Assembly (NCBI GenBank): GCA_963665045.2
Contig: CAXXJQ010000002.1
Span: 248,001-312,000 of the forward strand
Direction: 5' to 3'
Origin: JAFGRU01 sp016934985
Lineage (GTDB): Bacteria > Desulfobacterota > Desulfuromonadia > Desulfuromonadales > JAAYDE01
DNA length: 64,000 bases
The notes under the pieces are model-generated. The model ran no database searches, had not been told where the DNA came from, and was given only the letters and a program-made list of their open reading frames with translations. The number at the start of each line of letters is the position of its first letter. The stretch's first letter is position 1. A program made the position numbers and the translations under genes. Of this stretch, positions 18,188 to 27,546 are shown piece by piece.

Positions 18188-19348
18188 ATGGGACAAAGAA
18201 AAAATTTTGCATCCACATTGAAAACCCGATTTGATACATATTTTGCCTCCCCCGTGAAAAAGAACGGAGGGGATCTGCAAAAAGAAATTCGTATCGTTGA
18301 GGAAAATCCAATATTGTCAGGGTTGCTTCATTCGGTAAGCGGCATCCTGGCCATTCTGAACGAACAACGGCAGATCATTGCCCTCAATGACTCGCTCCTG
18401 GATATGCTGGGTATTGACAATCCCTCACAAGTCCTGGGATTGCGGCCTGGAGAGGCCATTCACTGCATTCACGCGAAAGATGAACCAGCCGGGTGCGGCA
18501 CGACAAAATTCTGCTCTTCCTGTGGCGCAGCCATAGCCATCGTTTCAAGCTTTTCTGAAAATATCCCTGTTGAAAAAATATGTGCCCTTACCGCCCAAAA
18601 AGGCAGCAAGAATGTTGACATGGCCTTGCTCGTCAAAGCGCATCCAATAGAAATCGAAAAGCAACGGTTCCTGCTCCTTTTCCTCCAGGATATTACCCTC
18701 CAGCAGCAAAGGGCCGCCCTTGAAAGAACCTTTTTCCATGACATGAACAACATGTTGAATATTTTGCTTCAGGCAAGCGAACTGCTTCTGGAAGATTTCC
18801 CCGATGAGCTCAGCGAAACTATTTACCAGACAGCTATACGACTGCATAAAGAAGTAGCCATTCAACGCTGTCTGGCTGAAACGGAAACCAGCAGTTATCA
18901 ACCGCTATGGCATGAGTACCGGGTTGAAAAAATTTTTACGGAGCTTCAATCCCTCTTTGCCAACCACCCTGCCAAAATTGGGAAAGCCATTGAATTTTCA
19001 AATTTTTTTCCCGTTACCACAATTAAAACGGACGTCTCGGCGTTGCTGCGCATCCTGTCCAACATGCTCATTAACGCTTTGGAAGCCACCGCTGAAAACG
19101 GCGTGGTGAAAATCTGGTCCGAACTGAAGGAAAATTCCCTGAATTTTCACGTATGGAACGATAAAGAAATTCCCGAAAACATCCGGGGCAGGATTTTTCA
19201 GCGTAACTTCAGCACCAAGAAACAGGCGGGCAGAGGTATCGGTACCTATTCAATGAAATTGTTCGGAGAAAAGATTCTCGGAGGGCAGGTGGATTTCACG
19301 TCGTCGAAGGAGGAAGGCACAATTTTCAGGTTTTCTCAGCGGCTGTAA
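18188..19348 (+). CDS. PAS-domain histidine kinase with a cysteine cluster
   Basis: 386 residues, no transmembrane segment seen, so a cytoplasmic sensor kinase. Residues about 40-170 form a PAS domain that carries four cysteines (C93, C103, C109, C112) in an HCIHA...GCG...FCSSCG arrangement. The phosphoacceptor histidine is probably H184 in TFFHDMNNMLN, followed by a HATPase domain with N-box SNMLINALEATAENGVVKI and a G-box (KKQAGRGIGTYSMKLF). The cysteine spacing suggests metal or redox sensing, which is inference. No response regulator is adjacent. Confidence 0.85.
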   Translation: MGQRKNFASTLKTRFDTYFASPVKKNGGDLQKEIRIVEENPILSGLLHSVSGILAILNEQRQIIALNDSLLDMLGIDNPSQVLGLRPGEAIHCIHAKDEPAGCGTTKFCSSCGAAIAIVSSFSENIPVEKICALTAQKGSKNVDMALLVKAHPIEIEKQRFLLLFLQDITLQQQRAALERTFFHDMNNMLNILLQASELLLEDFPDELSETIYQTAIRLHKEVAIQRCLAETETSSYQPLWHEYRVEKIFTELQSLFANHPAKIGKAIEFSNFFPVTTIKTDVSALLRILSNMLINALEATAENGVVKIWSELKENSLNFHVWNDKEIPENIRGRIFQRNFSTKKQAGRGIGTYSMKLFGEKILGGQVDFTSSKEEGTIFRFSQRL

Positions 19349-19590
19349 AAATGGAAAGTTAATTGATTCCCCTGGAGTCCGTCGGGCTTAGTCATGAATC
19401 TGCCGCCAGAAAGGTAAATCGGCCCATATTTCCGCAAATTTCCAACAAATAGTCACGCTATCCGCTTTCCAATTGGTGAAAATCTGTCCTCGATTCCCCT
19501 TTTTCTCGTCACGATCCCCTACGTCCGACAAACTCCCAAGATAACAAAATATCGTTATGCCCTGGCGGCACTCCCCTTCACAAAGAATCC

Positions 19591-20271
19591 TCACCCCTCT
19601 TTTTTCATGATTGCCAGCAACTGTTGACGGAATTTTCCCGCTCCGCCGTTGGCGGGGTGGCGAACCTTCTGCGCCGCAACCCCCATCTGCGCCAGTTGTC
19701 CACTCGATTTTTCACCGACAGCAACAATACGCTCGAACCGCCCAAGTTCGAGGATACTGAGCAGGATCAGGCGTCCGGCATCCAACTCCTCGTCTTTCGG
19801 GGTGCGGTTGCTGAGCAATCCCTTGTGCGGCCTGTAAGGGTGCCATGGGAAAGCGTTCCAGAGTACCACCCTGCGAGGATCGATTCCCTGCTCCACGAAA
19901 AATCCCCAGACGATGGTGGCCGTCGGCTCGGTAAATCCGGTCGGCCGCAAGCCCGGCTTGCTGGTCCGCCGGGGGGCAAGGCTGGAGAAGGCCATCTCCG
20001 GCGTTATCCCTTTATGCCGCAAACCTCCCAACAACAAGCGTTCCGAAGTCATGGGAATGCCGCTGAAATGGCCCCCCTGATACCCAACTGCCTCGGCTAG
20101 CAACAGGGTATCGGCAAGGCCAATTCTCTCCCCCAGATAACGTCGCAGTTGACGGCAGCGAACACTTGCCCCCTGATCGTCAAGATCATTCTCCGGGTCG
20201 CACTCACCCCAGGGGTTGAACACCGCCTCGGCGCGATAACTGCGTAACGCTTCAACAAAAGCCTCCGGCAT
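19591..20271 (-). CDS. Uracil-DNA glycosylase superfamily protein
   Basis: 226 residues from ATG 20271, chosen because GCAGGAGGAGCT lies just upstream; a longer start at 20307 has no site. The sequence FNPWGECDPENDLDDQGASVRCRQLRRYL and LLLAEAVGYQGGHFSGIPMTSE is the motif 1 region of a UDG-superfamily fold, and VRHPANGG is a motif 2-like loop near the C-terminus. It lacks the four iron-sulfur cysteines of families 4 and 5. It is likely a base-excision repair enzyme for uracil or a related lesion; substrate preference is not evident. Single gene, no operon partner. Confidence 0.7.
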   Translation of the reverse strand: MPEAFVEALRSYRAEAVFNPWGECDPENDLDDQGASVRCRQLRRYLGERIGLADTLLLAEAVGYQGGHFSGIPMTSERLLLGGLRHKGITPEMAFSSLAPRRTSKPGLRPTGFTEPTATIVWGFFVEQGIDPRRVVLWNAFPWHPYRPHKGLLSNRTPKDEELDAGRLILLSILELGRFERIVAVGEKSSGQLAQMGVAAQKVRHPANGGAGKFRQQLLAIMKKEG

Positions 20272-20529
20272 CCTAAAAGCTCCTCCTGCGAAATCGTTGC
20301 CGAACAATACGGGTCTCGGACAACAGGACCAAAAAGCGAAACGACTTTTCGTCGATACAAGCGGGACGCTATCTTCAACATTGCATGGCCAATGGCACCC
20401 GTGTCAAACTAGCAAAACTTTATAAGGTAGTGCCAGAGTTGTTTTTCATGCCCGCCTCAATACGGTGGACAACTGCCACCAGGCTTTACAAATCATTGGC
20501 ATCCACCATAATATAAATAGGGTTCTAAT

Positions 20530-21402
20530 ATGAATACGCTCAATATTATCGGATGCGGCAAAGTCGGAAAAACCTTGGGCAGACTCTGGCTTGAGCAGAA
20601 CCTGATCAAGGTCGGGAACGTCGTAAACAGGTCGCTGCAAAGTGCGGAGCAAGCGGTCAGCTTTCTCGGCCAGGGCCGGGCCGTAGCCGGTGTGTACGAT
20701 ATGCATCCCGCCGACATCTATCTGCTAGCCACCCCCGACGATAACATCCACGAAGCCGCTCGACAATTGGCTGAGTGCGGGATCATCCGCCCAAAAGATG
20801 CGGTTTTCCACTGCAGCGGCGCCCTCTCTTCCTCGATTTTATCAACATTACGCCAAACAGGTGCCGTTTTGGCGAGCGTTCACCCTGTCAAAAGCTTTAC
20901 CGACCCGGTGGGCGCCGTCTCCACTTTTGCCGGCACCTTTTGCGCCGTTGAGGGCGATCCTCAGGCCCTGGCCATGATCGAGAAATTGTTCACAGACATC
21001 GGCGGACAAACGTTCCCGGTCGATCCGGATAACAAACACATCTATCATGCCGCAACGGTCTTTGCCTGCAACTACCTGACGGCACTCCTGGAAATCAGTC
21101 GCCGCTGCTGCCTCAAAGCAGGGATTGACGAAAAGACCGCCATGCATCTCCTGGAGCCCCTGGTGCGGGGAACCATTGCCAATGTTTTCAAAAACGGATT
21201 GGTACAGGCGTTGACGGGGCCTATTGCCCGAGGCGACACCAAACTCGTCGGCGATCAGTTGACCGCACTATCCGACTGGCGCCCGCAAACCGGCGAACTC
21301 TACCGTCTGTTTGGACAAGTTGCCCTGGAACTTGCGAAAGAGCAAAGAATGCTATCTCGTCATGAACTGGACGCTATGGAGACCCTTTTAGGCAGCAAAT
21401 AA
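20530..21402 (+). CDS. Rossmann-like / DUF2520 protein
   Basis: 290 residues. N-terminal NAD(P)-type Rossmann domain (NIIGCGKVGKTLGRLW, GxGxxG near residues 8-13) and C-terminal all-helical DUF2520 domain (IYHAATVFACNYLTALLEIS, GPIARGDTKLV). The pairing resembles 6-phosphogluconate/ketopantoate-type reductases such as ProC or PanE, but members are uncharacterised. The GPIARGD motif is typical. Well separated from its neighbours on the left and 34 bases before ligE. Confidence 0.85.
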   Translation: MNTLNIIGCGKVGKTLGRLWLEQNLIKVGNVVNRSLQSAEQAVSFLGQGRAVAGVYDMHPADIYLLATPDDNIHEAARQLAECGIIRPKDAVFHCSGALSSSILSTLRQTGAVLASVHPVKSFTDPVGAVSTFAGTFCAVEGDPQALAMIEKLFTDIGGQTFPVDPDNKHIYHAATVFACNYLTALLEISRRCCLKAGIDEKTAMHLLEPLVRGTIANVFKNGLVQALTGPIARGDTKLVGDQLTALSDWRPQTGELYRLFGQVALELAKEQRMLSRHELDAMETLLGSK

Positions 21403-21436
21403 CAAACATCCCCTACCCTGAAAAAGGAATCGGCTT

Positions 21437-22267
21437 TTGCTTCGAAAAATCTTTCTTTCAGTGCTGCTGTTTTTCATCCTCGCCTGGCAGGCTCAGGCTC
21501 TTGATATCATGCAGCCCCTTGTCTATGAGAAGGGTCTTGACCTTTCCAAGTGGCTGATGAGCGAAAAACTCGATGGCGTGAGGGGATATTGGGATGGTCG
21601 CCGGTTGTTGTCCAAAAACGGGTTGCCGTTTCACCCCCCTGAAGCCTTTACCGGAAACTTTCCTGCTTTTGCCATTGAAGGGGAAATCTGGGGCGGCAGG
21701 AATACCTTCGAAAAAACCATTTCCATCGTCAAGCAACAGCACCCCCATGAGGACTGGCTGAAACTGAAATTCGCCGTTTTCGACGTACCGACAGCACCAG
21801 GCGGATTTGAAAAACGCCTGAAAAAAGCCCAAGACTGGTTCGCTGGACACCCCGCACCCCATGCCTTTGTCATCGAGCACCATCCTGTCGACAATCAGGA
21901 ACACCTGGCCAGGGAATTAAATCGAATCGACAGCCTTGGCGGTGAAGGAATCATTCTCAGAAGGCGGGGCTCTCTTTACACTCCCGGTAGAAGCAACGAC
22001 ATCCTCAAAGTCAAAAGCTACTACGACAGAGAAGCCGTCGTCGTCGCGCACCTCCCCGGCAGCGGCAGAAACGAAGGAAGATTGGGGTCGCTCCTGGTCG
22101 AGTTGCCGGAGAGCGGCATCCGTTTCAAAATTGGCAGCGGCTTTTCCGATGCAATGCGCAGCCATCCCCCACCCATAGGCTCTTTGATCACTTTCAAGCA
22201 TTACGGCTTCTATGCTTCGGGTATTCCCAAATTCCCCTCTTTTCTACGCAAAAAGGAGAACTTCTAG
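21437..22267 (+). CDS. Periplasmic minimal ATP-dependent DNA ligase (LigE-type)
   Basis: 276 residues. A signal peptide (MLRKIFLSVLLFFILAWQAQA, positively charged then hydrophobic, AXA-type cut) precedes the nucleotidyltransferase core. The AMP-accepting lysine is K44 in SEKLDGVRGYWDG; motif III/IIIa-like (KLKFAVFDVP), motif IV (GGEGIILRRR) and motif V (ILKVKSYYDREAVVV) follow, then a short OB domain. There is no N-terminal DNA-binding extension, as in LigE proteins. These are exported and proposed to seal DNA in the periplasm during uptake or biofilm matrix remodelling. TTG start at 21437 with AAGGA upstream. Confidence 0.87.
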   Translation: MLRKIFLSVLLFFILAWQAQALDIMQPLVYEKGLDLSKWLMSEKLDGVRGYWDGRRLLSKNGLPFHPPEAFTGNFPAFAIEGEIWGGRNTFEKTISIVKQQHPHEDWLKLKFAVFDVPTAPGGFEKRLKKAQDWFAGHPAPHAFVIEHHPVDNQEHLARELNRIDSLGGEGIILRRRGSLYTPGRSNDILKVKSYYDREAVVVAHLPGSGRNEGRLGSLLVELPESGIRFKIGSGFSDAMRSHPPPIGSLITFKHYGFYASGIPKFPSFLRKKENF

Positions 22268-22402
22268 TGATCCGGGAGCAATGACATCCCCGAAACCGTC
22301 TGGTTCAGATTACTTAAGAACCCTTCAAATCATTATTCCGCCGGGGCAAATGTTCAGCTGGGTCCTGCCCCTTTCATTTGCACTACACCATTACAGAAAT
22401 GA

Positions 22403-22436
22403 AACAGGCCCTTGAATCTCTTCAAGGGCCTGTTTT
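22403..22436. terminator. Bidirectional rho-independent terminator
   Basis: Perfect 14-bp stem (AACAGGCCCTTGAA, loop TCTC, TTCAAGGGCCTGTT) between ligE and the convergent small gene at 22504. A short T-tract follows on the plus side. Probably serves both. Confidence 0.8.
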
Positions 22437-22503
22437 CCAGGGTCATTCTGGCCTCGGGTAGGAATTCCGCAAATGAACCCCCAGATTGCTTCCCGCCGTT
22501 TGC

Positions 22504-22821
22504 TTAGTCGTCCATATAGAAAGGCGGGAGGTCATAACCTAAGTTGTCGAGAAAACGATAGTATTCACCCACCGAACAAGACAGCTCGCCCCTGTTGCAG
22601 CGATTGAAAACATCCATAACAACCCGGCAGTCGCGACTTCTTTTCGAATAGTCGGCGGACTGGCAGTCATAATAAATCTGCTGGAAGGCATAGTAGACAT
22701 TCTTATTAATCTTAGACGGGTTATGATTAAAATATCCCTTGGCGAAAAAAGTGAAATAAACCAGGGAAACAATGAATGCTACTGCCATAATTTTGGCCAT
22801 CATGTAAACATATTTGCTCAT
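22504..22821 (-). CDS. Small membrane-anchored hypothetical protein with four cysteines
   Basis: 105 residues. One N-terminal hydrophobic segment (YMMAKIMAVAFIVSLVYFTFFAKGYF) acts as signal anchor, the rest (about 75 residues) is outside the membrane and contains DCQSAD, RDCRVV, NRCNRGELSC, a spacing that could give two disulfides. I do not recognise the family. Start ATG 22821 with a purine-rich leader (AAAGAGAG). Its terminator is shared with ligE. Confidence 0.55.
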   Translation of the reverse strand: MSKYVYMMAKIMAVAFIVSLVYFTFFAKGYFNHNPSKINKNVYYAFQQIYYDCQSADYSKRSRDCRVVMDVFNRCNRGELSCSVGEYYRFLDNLGYDLPPFYMDD

Positions 22822-23090
22822 TTTTTACTCTCTTTCACACTTTCTGGTTAACCTCAACCTAACCCCTGCGCCAAACTCAAAGGATCATTCTCATCACCAA
22901 AGCACACTTTTATTGCGCTTGGCCCTTGACTTCAGCACTTTTTCCCATCAGGTCGGAAGCATTTGTAAACCCAAAGCACAAACCTTCCCGACCAAACAAC
23001 CTCCAGGTTGTCTTTCAAGGACTATTCCTTAGCCTCAATTAATTAATACCCGGTTCCACGTTGACTACACAGAGAGACCTGGACGACCCT

Positions 23091-23555
23091 TCATTCAGAA
23101 AGTCCGCCAAGCTTGGAGATATACCGGAAATGAGCCTCTTCCATCGGCTGTATTGAAAGGCGCGAACCACGCTTTGCGACCATGATGCCCACCAGAGCGG
23201 GATCTTCCTTGATCTGCTGCAGGGTTACCATCTTTGAAAAACGCGCCACAAAAGCAACATCAACCATAAACCAGAGCGGTTTAGCCGGCGTGCTGCGTTC
23301 GTCAAAGTATTTGCTCTCCCGATTCCAGGCGAAATGGTCGGGATAAGCCTCCCGCACGATTCGCCCGAGACCCACGATACCGGCCGGATTGATGTTGGAA
23401 TGATAAACCAGAACCGCATCACTAACCTTCATGTCGTCGCGCATGAAATTTCGGGCCTGATAATTCCGCACACCCTCCCAATGGGTGACGCCTTCCCGCT
23501 CAAGATCGTCAAGGGAGTATGCGGAAGGTTCAGTTTTCATCAGCCAATAAGCCAT
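23091..23555 (-). CDS. EVE-domain protein (PUA-like fold)
   Basis: 154 residues, the whole protein is one EVE domain: YWLMKTEPSAYSLDDLEREG, WEGVRNYQARNFMRDDMKVSDAVLVYHSN, GLGRIVREAYPD, then KPLWFMVDVAF and the C-terminal SIQPMEEAHFRYI. EVE domains read modified bases in nucleic acids (for example 5-methylcytosine in the human relative). It is monocistronic. The 208-bp inverted-repeat element ends 12 bases upstream of its ATG. Confidence 0.85.
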   Translation of the reverse strand: MAYWLMKTEPSAYSLDDLEREGVTHWEGVRNYQARNFMRDDMKVSDAVLVYHSNINPAGIVGLGRIVREAYPDHFAWNRESKYFDERSTPAKPLWFMVDVAFVARFSKMVTLQQIKEDPALVGIMVAKRGSRLSIQPMEEAHFRYISKLGGLSE

Positions 23556-23567
23556 GTCGGGGGTATA

Positions 23568-23775
23568 AACGCGGATTATTCAAAAAAATTTTGCTGCAAC
23601 CGCCAATTGCAGGCTTTCTCAAGCCGTGCTCACTCCTTGCTCCTCGACGTACCGCCAATACTCCGGCAGCCTGTCCGCCGCACAGCTATGGCAGGCGGGA
23701 GCAACTCGCTGTGCCTGGCTCGACCAAACGCAAACTTAACGATTGCACGAAAAAACATCATGAATAAACCGCGTT
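23568..23775. repeat. Inverted-repeat element (MITE-like) upstream of the EVE gene
   Basis: A 208-bp segment bounded by AACGCGGATTATTCA (23568-23582) and TGAATAAACCGCGTT (23761-23775), which match as inverted repeats at 14 of 15 positions; similarity continues inward more loosely to TTTTGCTGCAACCG and CGATTGCACG. An internal 7-bp stem GCACAGC/GCTGTGC also exists. I found no clear target duplication. No convincing coding capacity. Confidence 0.55.
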
Positions 23776-24057
23776 AATCCTTTTCTCTGTCTACTCATGG
23801 GTTATGCACAAGATTGGAATGATAACCATTTTCCGATAAGAGTCAAATTATTTTATTTTCATGTCATTACCATTAATGTCCCAGGGGTGCTCTCCATTTT
23901 TGCTTTTTCGAATATCATTTCTTTGCCGCATTCTGGTCTATATAGATGTTTTTAACAGGCCGTTGAAAAACAGCGCGTCTTGCCTGATAAGCAAATTTTT
24001 ATTTTTCAACACGCTGCTGGGTCATGGTAGATTATCTGTCGGCCGAAGCTTATTTTT

Positions 24058-25019
24058 AAATCAAGACAGGCGACCGCGAGAAAGGCCTGACGTCCCTGGC
24101 AAAAGCCCTCGCGTTGGGACGAAAACACGATTTTTCCCAGACACACTGGTGGCAGCCGGATATGATGGCCTTTCTTTGCGCGCAAACAGTTGCGAATGAT
24201 ATTGAAGTTGTTTGGGTAAAAGGACTTATTCAGAAAACCCACCTGTGCCCTCCGAAAAATATTGTCGAAACCGAAAACTGGCCCTGACCCTATAAAATTT
24301 ATACGCTGGGACGTTTTACTATTGCCACAGACGTCGCCTCCCTGGTCTTCCCCCAGAAAAAACCTTTGGACATGTTGAAATCCATAATCGCCTTCGGCTG
24401 CCGGAACATTTGCAAAATGGCGGTAAGTGATGCCCTGTGGCCGGATTCCGACGGGGATAATGCCTCCCAGGCCTTTTCGACAACACTGCACCGCCTCCGG
24501 CGCCTTTTGGGGAACGACCAGGCCGAGCTGGTTCAAGACGGCACCATCAGCCTTAATTTCAATTTCTGCTGGCTGGACTGCCTGGATTCCCATCGTTTGA
24601 TTAATTTTGCGGAAAAAGCAGCTCTCAACGACAATGTCGGCCAGGCCATTGACTACCTGGAAAGAGCCGAGGAGCTCTATAAAGGGCCTTTCCTGTCCCA
24701 GGATGAAAACCTGTCGTGGCTGGTTTCGAAAAGAGAGCAACTTGCCAACACCTTCTTGTCGGCACTTATGCGCCTGTGCGATATCTCAGAGTCAGAGGAC
24801 CAGATGGAACGCGCCGTAGCGTGGTACCAGCGGTCTCTGGACGTGGGAGATCTGTTCGAGGGATCGTACCAACATCTCTTGGTCTGCCTCCTGAAACTGG
24901 GGCGGAAAACTGAAGCCATCTCGACTTACAAACGCTGCCAAAAGAACCTTGCCGCCTTGTTCGGCACAGAACCATCTCCGAAAACCGAAGCTATCTATCT
25001 GTCCCTTATGAACGGCTAG
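24058..25019 (+). pseudogene. C-terminal remnant of a large MalT-like regulator with BTAD domain
   Basis: An open stretch begins right after TAA 24057 and reads GDREKGLTSLAKALALGRKHD, WWQPDMMAFLC and VETENWP before an in-frame TGA at 24285. It resumes in the same frame as PYKIYTLGRFTIATD, then ALWPDSDGD, FSTTLHRLRRLLG and a bacterial transcriptional activator domain (KGPFLSQDENLSWL, ISTYKRCQ) up to 25019. This is the C-terminal third of the roughly 1,000-residue ATP-dependent activators of Geobacter-type bacteria. The ATPase and TPR parts are missing and no start for the fragment is convincing, so it is a decayed gene, although a 217-residue BTAD piece from 24366 could still be translated. 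Confidence 0.75.
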
Positions 25020-25229
25020 TAAAACCTCTTCATCCGCCATCCCATCGTCATTCCGTCTATTGACTTCTGCCAACAATACATCTGAATCAAACCTGGAAGT
25101 ATCCGGAATTTTATTTTGCCTGCAAACCGAAAAAGGTCCGCACAGGCTTTTCTCATTCCAGCCAAAGACAAAAAAAAATTGCTATACTTAATCGGCGGAA
25201 AAATAGTTTCAAACCTGGAAACTTAACCG

Positions 25230-25982
25230 ATGGGGATTAAAAGAATGAAAATTTTTTTTCTGACAACCGTTCTCTCCATGTCCCTCTGCGCGGCCCCTGC
25301 CATGGCCGGCAACACCTTTGAAAAGGATACGATCAAGACTTCCGGAGGCGACCTGAGCATCACCTTTATCGGCCACGGCACCCTCATGCTGGAATACGGC
25401 GGCAAGGTCATCCACATCGACCCTTACAGCCGTCTGGCTGACTATGCCAAGCTTCCCAAGGCCGACATTATCTTTCTCACCCACCATCACCGCGATCATC
25501 TTGATTTGGAAGCCCTGCAGCCCATCCGCACGGAAAAGACCATCCTGGTTTTAACCGAGAAATGCGCGGAACAGCTGGAAAGCGGCATCGTCATGAAAAA
25601 CGGGGATGAAGCTACTGTTGACGGCATCAGCGTCAAAGCCGTACCCGCGTACAACCTGATTCACAAACGGGACAACGGCCAGCCCTTTCATATCAAAGGC
25701 GAAGGGAATGGGTATGTCCTGAACTTTGCCGACACCAACGTCTACATTGCCGGGGACACGGAAAACACCCCGGAGATGAAAGCGCTGAAAAATATCGATA
25801 TTGCCTTCCTGCCCATGAATCTGCCCTATACAATGACCCCCGGGATGGTCGCCGACGCGGCAAAAACTTTCAAACCCAAAGTGCTCTACCCCTATCATTA
25901 CAGCGAGACGGATCCGTCGAAAGTCATCGCCCTGCTTAAAGACATTGAGGGCGTAGAAGTCCGCATCCGCAGGATGCGGTAA
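25230..25982 (+). CDS. Exported MBL-fold hydrolase (UlaG-like)
   Basis: 250 residues; a signal peptide (KIFFLTTVLSMSLCAAPAMA) sends it to the periplasm. Metallo-beta-lactamase motif THHHRDHLD (residues about 85-93) gives four metal ligands; the remaining ligand stretches are PAYNLIHKR and AGDTENTPEM. It resembles the UlaG-type branch (cyclic phosphodiester or lactone hydrolases), but substrate is unknown. An alternative start at 25245 (MKIFFL) would remove five extra residues and also fits GGGGAT upstream. Single gene. Confidence 0.83.
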   Translation: MGIKRMKIFFLTTVLSMSLCAAPAMAGNTFEKDTIKTSGGDLSITFIGHGTLMLEYGGKVIHIDPYSRLADYAKLPKADIIFLTHHHRDHLDLEALQPIRTEKTILVLTEKCAEQLESGIVMKNGDEATVDGISVKAVPAYNLIHKRDNGQPFHIKGEGNGYVLNFADTNVYIAGDTENTPEMKALKNIDIAFLPMNLPYTMTPGMVADAAKTFKPKVLYPYHYSETDPSKVIALLKDIEGVEVRIRRMR

Positions 25983-26151
25983 ATTTGCACACTCGTCAGA
26001 CTTCCTGTTCAGGGCATCCCCTAGGACAGCATCCGACTGAAAAAATGAAACATTTCAACTTATTGCGCCAACATAAAGGAACCTTAACTGTTGACAGCCG
26101 GAGAAAAGCAGGTTAAGTCTAAAAAAACTTTTTCTAACTTCGATTACTGAA

Positions 26152-26559
26152 ATGCCTGTTATTGAACTGAGCGCCGGGGAATGGCTGTCGATCATAACCC
26201 ACATCAAACAGTGGGTCGGGAACCTGTTGCGCGCAAAAGAGGAGCGCAAACAAGAATCAAAAGACGCACTGCGTTCGGTGATCAAGGCAGTCCGTGAAAC
26301 GACCCTCTATCTGCACCGTCTGCGGGAGGGTGAAGGTAAGTCATTGGATATGGAGAGGGAGCTTTCACACCTCTGGACCGATCTATCTTTCCGGGTTGAA
26401 GATCTCAAGCTGAACAAACTGGCGGAGCGCTGCAATCTCATGGGAAAATACTGGGCCGACCCCACCCTTTTTGATCCTGCCTTTCTGGATCAGGCAAATG
26501 AACGTCTGGCCGATGTCGAGAAACTGGCCCGCCTCAGTCTGGAACAAAATTCAGGATAG
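26152..26559 (+). CDS. Helical hypothetical protein upstream of a hydroxyacid dehydrogenase
   Basis: 135 residues, predicted mostly helical (charged, no signal, no membrane segment): SIITHIKQWVGNLLRAKEERKQESKDALRSVIKAVRETTLYLHRLREGEGKS. Not recognised. It ends 3 bases before the ATG of the hydroxyacid dehydrogenase gene, so the two likely form an operon, which is the only functional clue. No strong ribosome site before ATG 26152. Confidence 0.65.
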   Translation: MPVIELSAGEWLSIITHIKQWVGNLLRAKEERKQESKDALRSVIKAVRETTLYLHRLREGEGKSLDMERELSHLWTDLSFRVEDLKLNKLAERCNLMGKYWADPTLFDPAFLDQANERLADVEKLARLSLEQNSG

Positions 26560-26562
26560 ATT

Positions 26563-27546
26563 ATGGCAAAGAAAATTCTTATAGCCTGCGATATCGGCGA
26601 CCCTTTCAAAAACAAGCTGGAGAAAGCCGGCTTTGAGCTTTCATTTATAAAGGATAAGGAGGCTCTGCCGCAAGCTCTCAAAGGGGTGCATGGCATGTTC
26701 ATCGGCGCCCGCTTCCGCTTCACTCCTGGTATTCTGGAGCAGGCAGAAATACTGGAAGCTATTTCCTTTTGCGGTGCGGGGGTCGGCACCTATGTCGACG
26801 AAGAAACAGCCACCCGCAAAGGCATTGCCGTCATGAACGCTCCCGGCGTCAACGCCAATTCAGTGGCCGAATGCGCGGTGGGTTTTCTCCTCGCCTTTCA
26901 CAAAAACCTGGTCCGCGAAAATAATGACCTGAAAGCGGGCAGCCCTTTCCGGGCCATGACAACCGAAATCCAAGGCACGACCGCCGGCATTATCGGAATG
27001 GGGCATATCGGCCGGCGGATAAGTGAAATCCTCAGCCACGGCTTTCAGACTTCAATCCTCTATTTCAGCCGTTCCCGCAAACCTGGATTGGAAGCCTCTC
27101 TCGGAGCCCAATTTGCCGATTTTGATACCGTTTTAAGAGAAAGCGACACCCTTTTTCCGGCTCTGCCGGAGACCGCCGAAACCAGGGGCATGATCGGCCG
27201 TGACGAACTGGCGAAAATGAAGCCGGACGCCATCCTCATCAATGTCGCCCGCCCCGGTCTGGTCGACGGTAAGGCACTTTACGAAGCCTTGAGTCACAAC
27301 AAACTCCGGGCCGCCGCCTTTGACGGCTACTACATCAGCAAACCCTATCCCTCAAATTCGCAGGAAGACCCTTACGGCTTGTTTTCCCTTCCGGACAACA
27401 AATTTCTCTGCACCCCCCACACCGCCAGCCGCAGCCTCAAGGTCTGGGATGATCTTTTCGATCGTGCCGCGGACAACCTCATCGATTACTTTGTCACCGG
27501 GACCTGCGAAAACATCATCAACCCCAACTATCTTGACTTCAGATAA
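26563..27546 (+). CDS. D-isomer-specific 2-hydroxyacid dehydrogenase-like protein
   Basis: 327 residues. NAD-binding Rossmann fold with GIIGMGHIGRR (about residues 144-154), catalytic arginine in INVARPGLVDG and the histidine in TPHTASRS. The catalytic glutamate normally found in the D-x-[FY]-x-x-E-P segment is not there: the matching stretch is DGYYISKPYP, followed by an inserted SNSQEDPYGLF. The protein may thus be a diverged or non-canonical dehydrogenase. Substrate unknown. Translationally next to the helical hypothetical gene (3-base gap). Confidence 0.8.
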   Translation: MAKKILIACDIGDPFKNKLEKAGFELSFIKDKEALPQALKGVHGMFIGARFRFTPGILEQAEILEAISFCGAGVGTYVDEETATRKGIAVMNAPGVNANSVAECAVGFLLAFHKNLVRENNDLKAGSPFRAMTTEIQGTTAGIIGMGHIGRRISEILSHGFQTSILYFSRSRKPGLEASLGAQFADFDTVLRESDTLFPALPETAETRGMIGRDELAKMKPDAILINVARPGLVDGKALYEALSHNKLRAAAFDGYYISKPYPSNSQEDPYGLFSLPDNKFLCTPHTASRSLKVWDDLFDRAADNLIDYFVTGTCENIINPNYLDFR

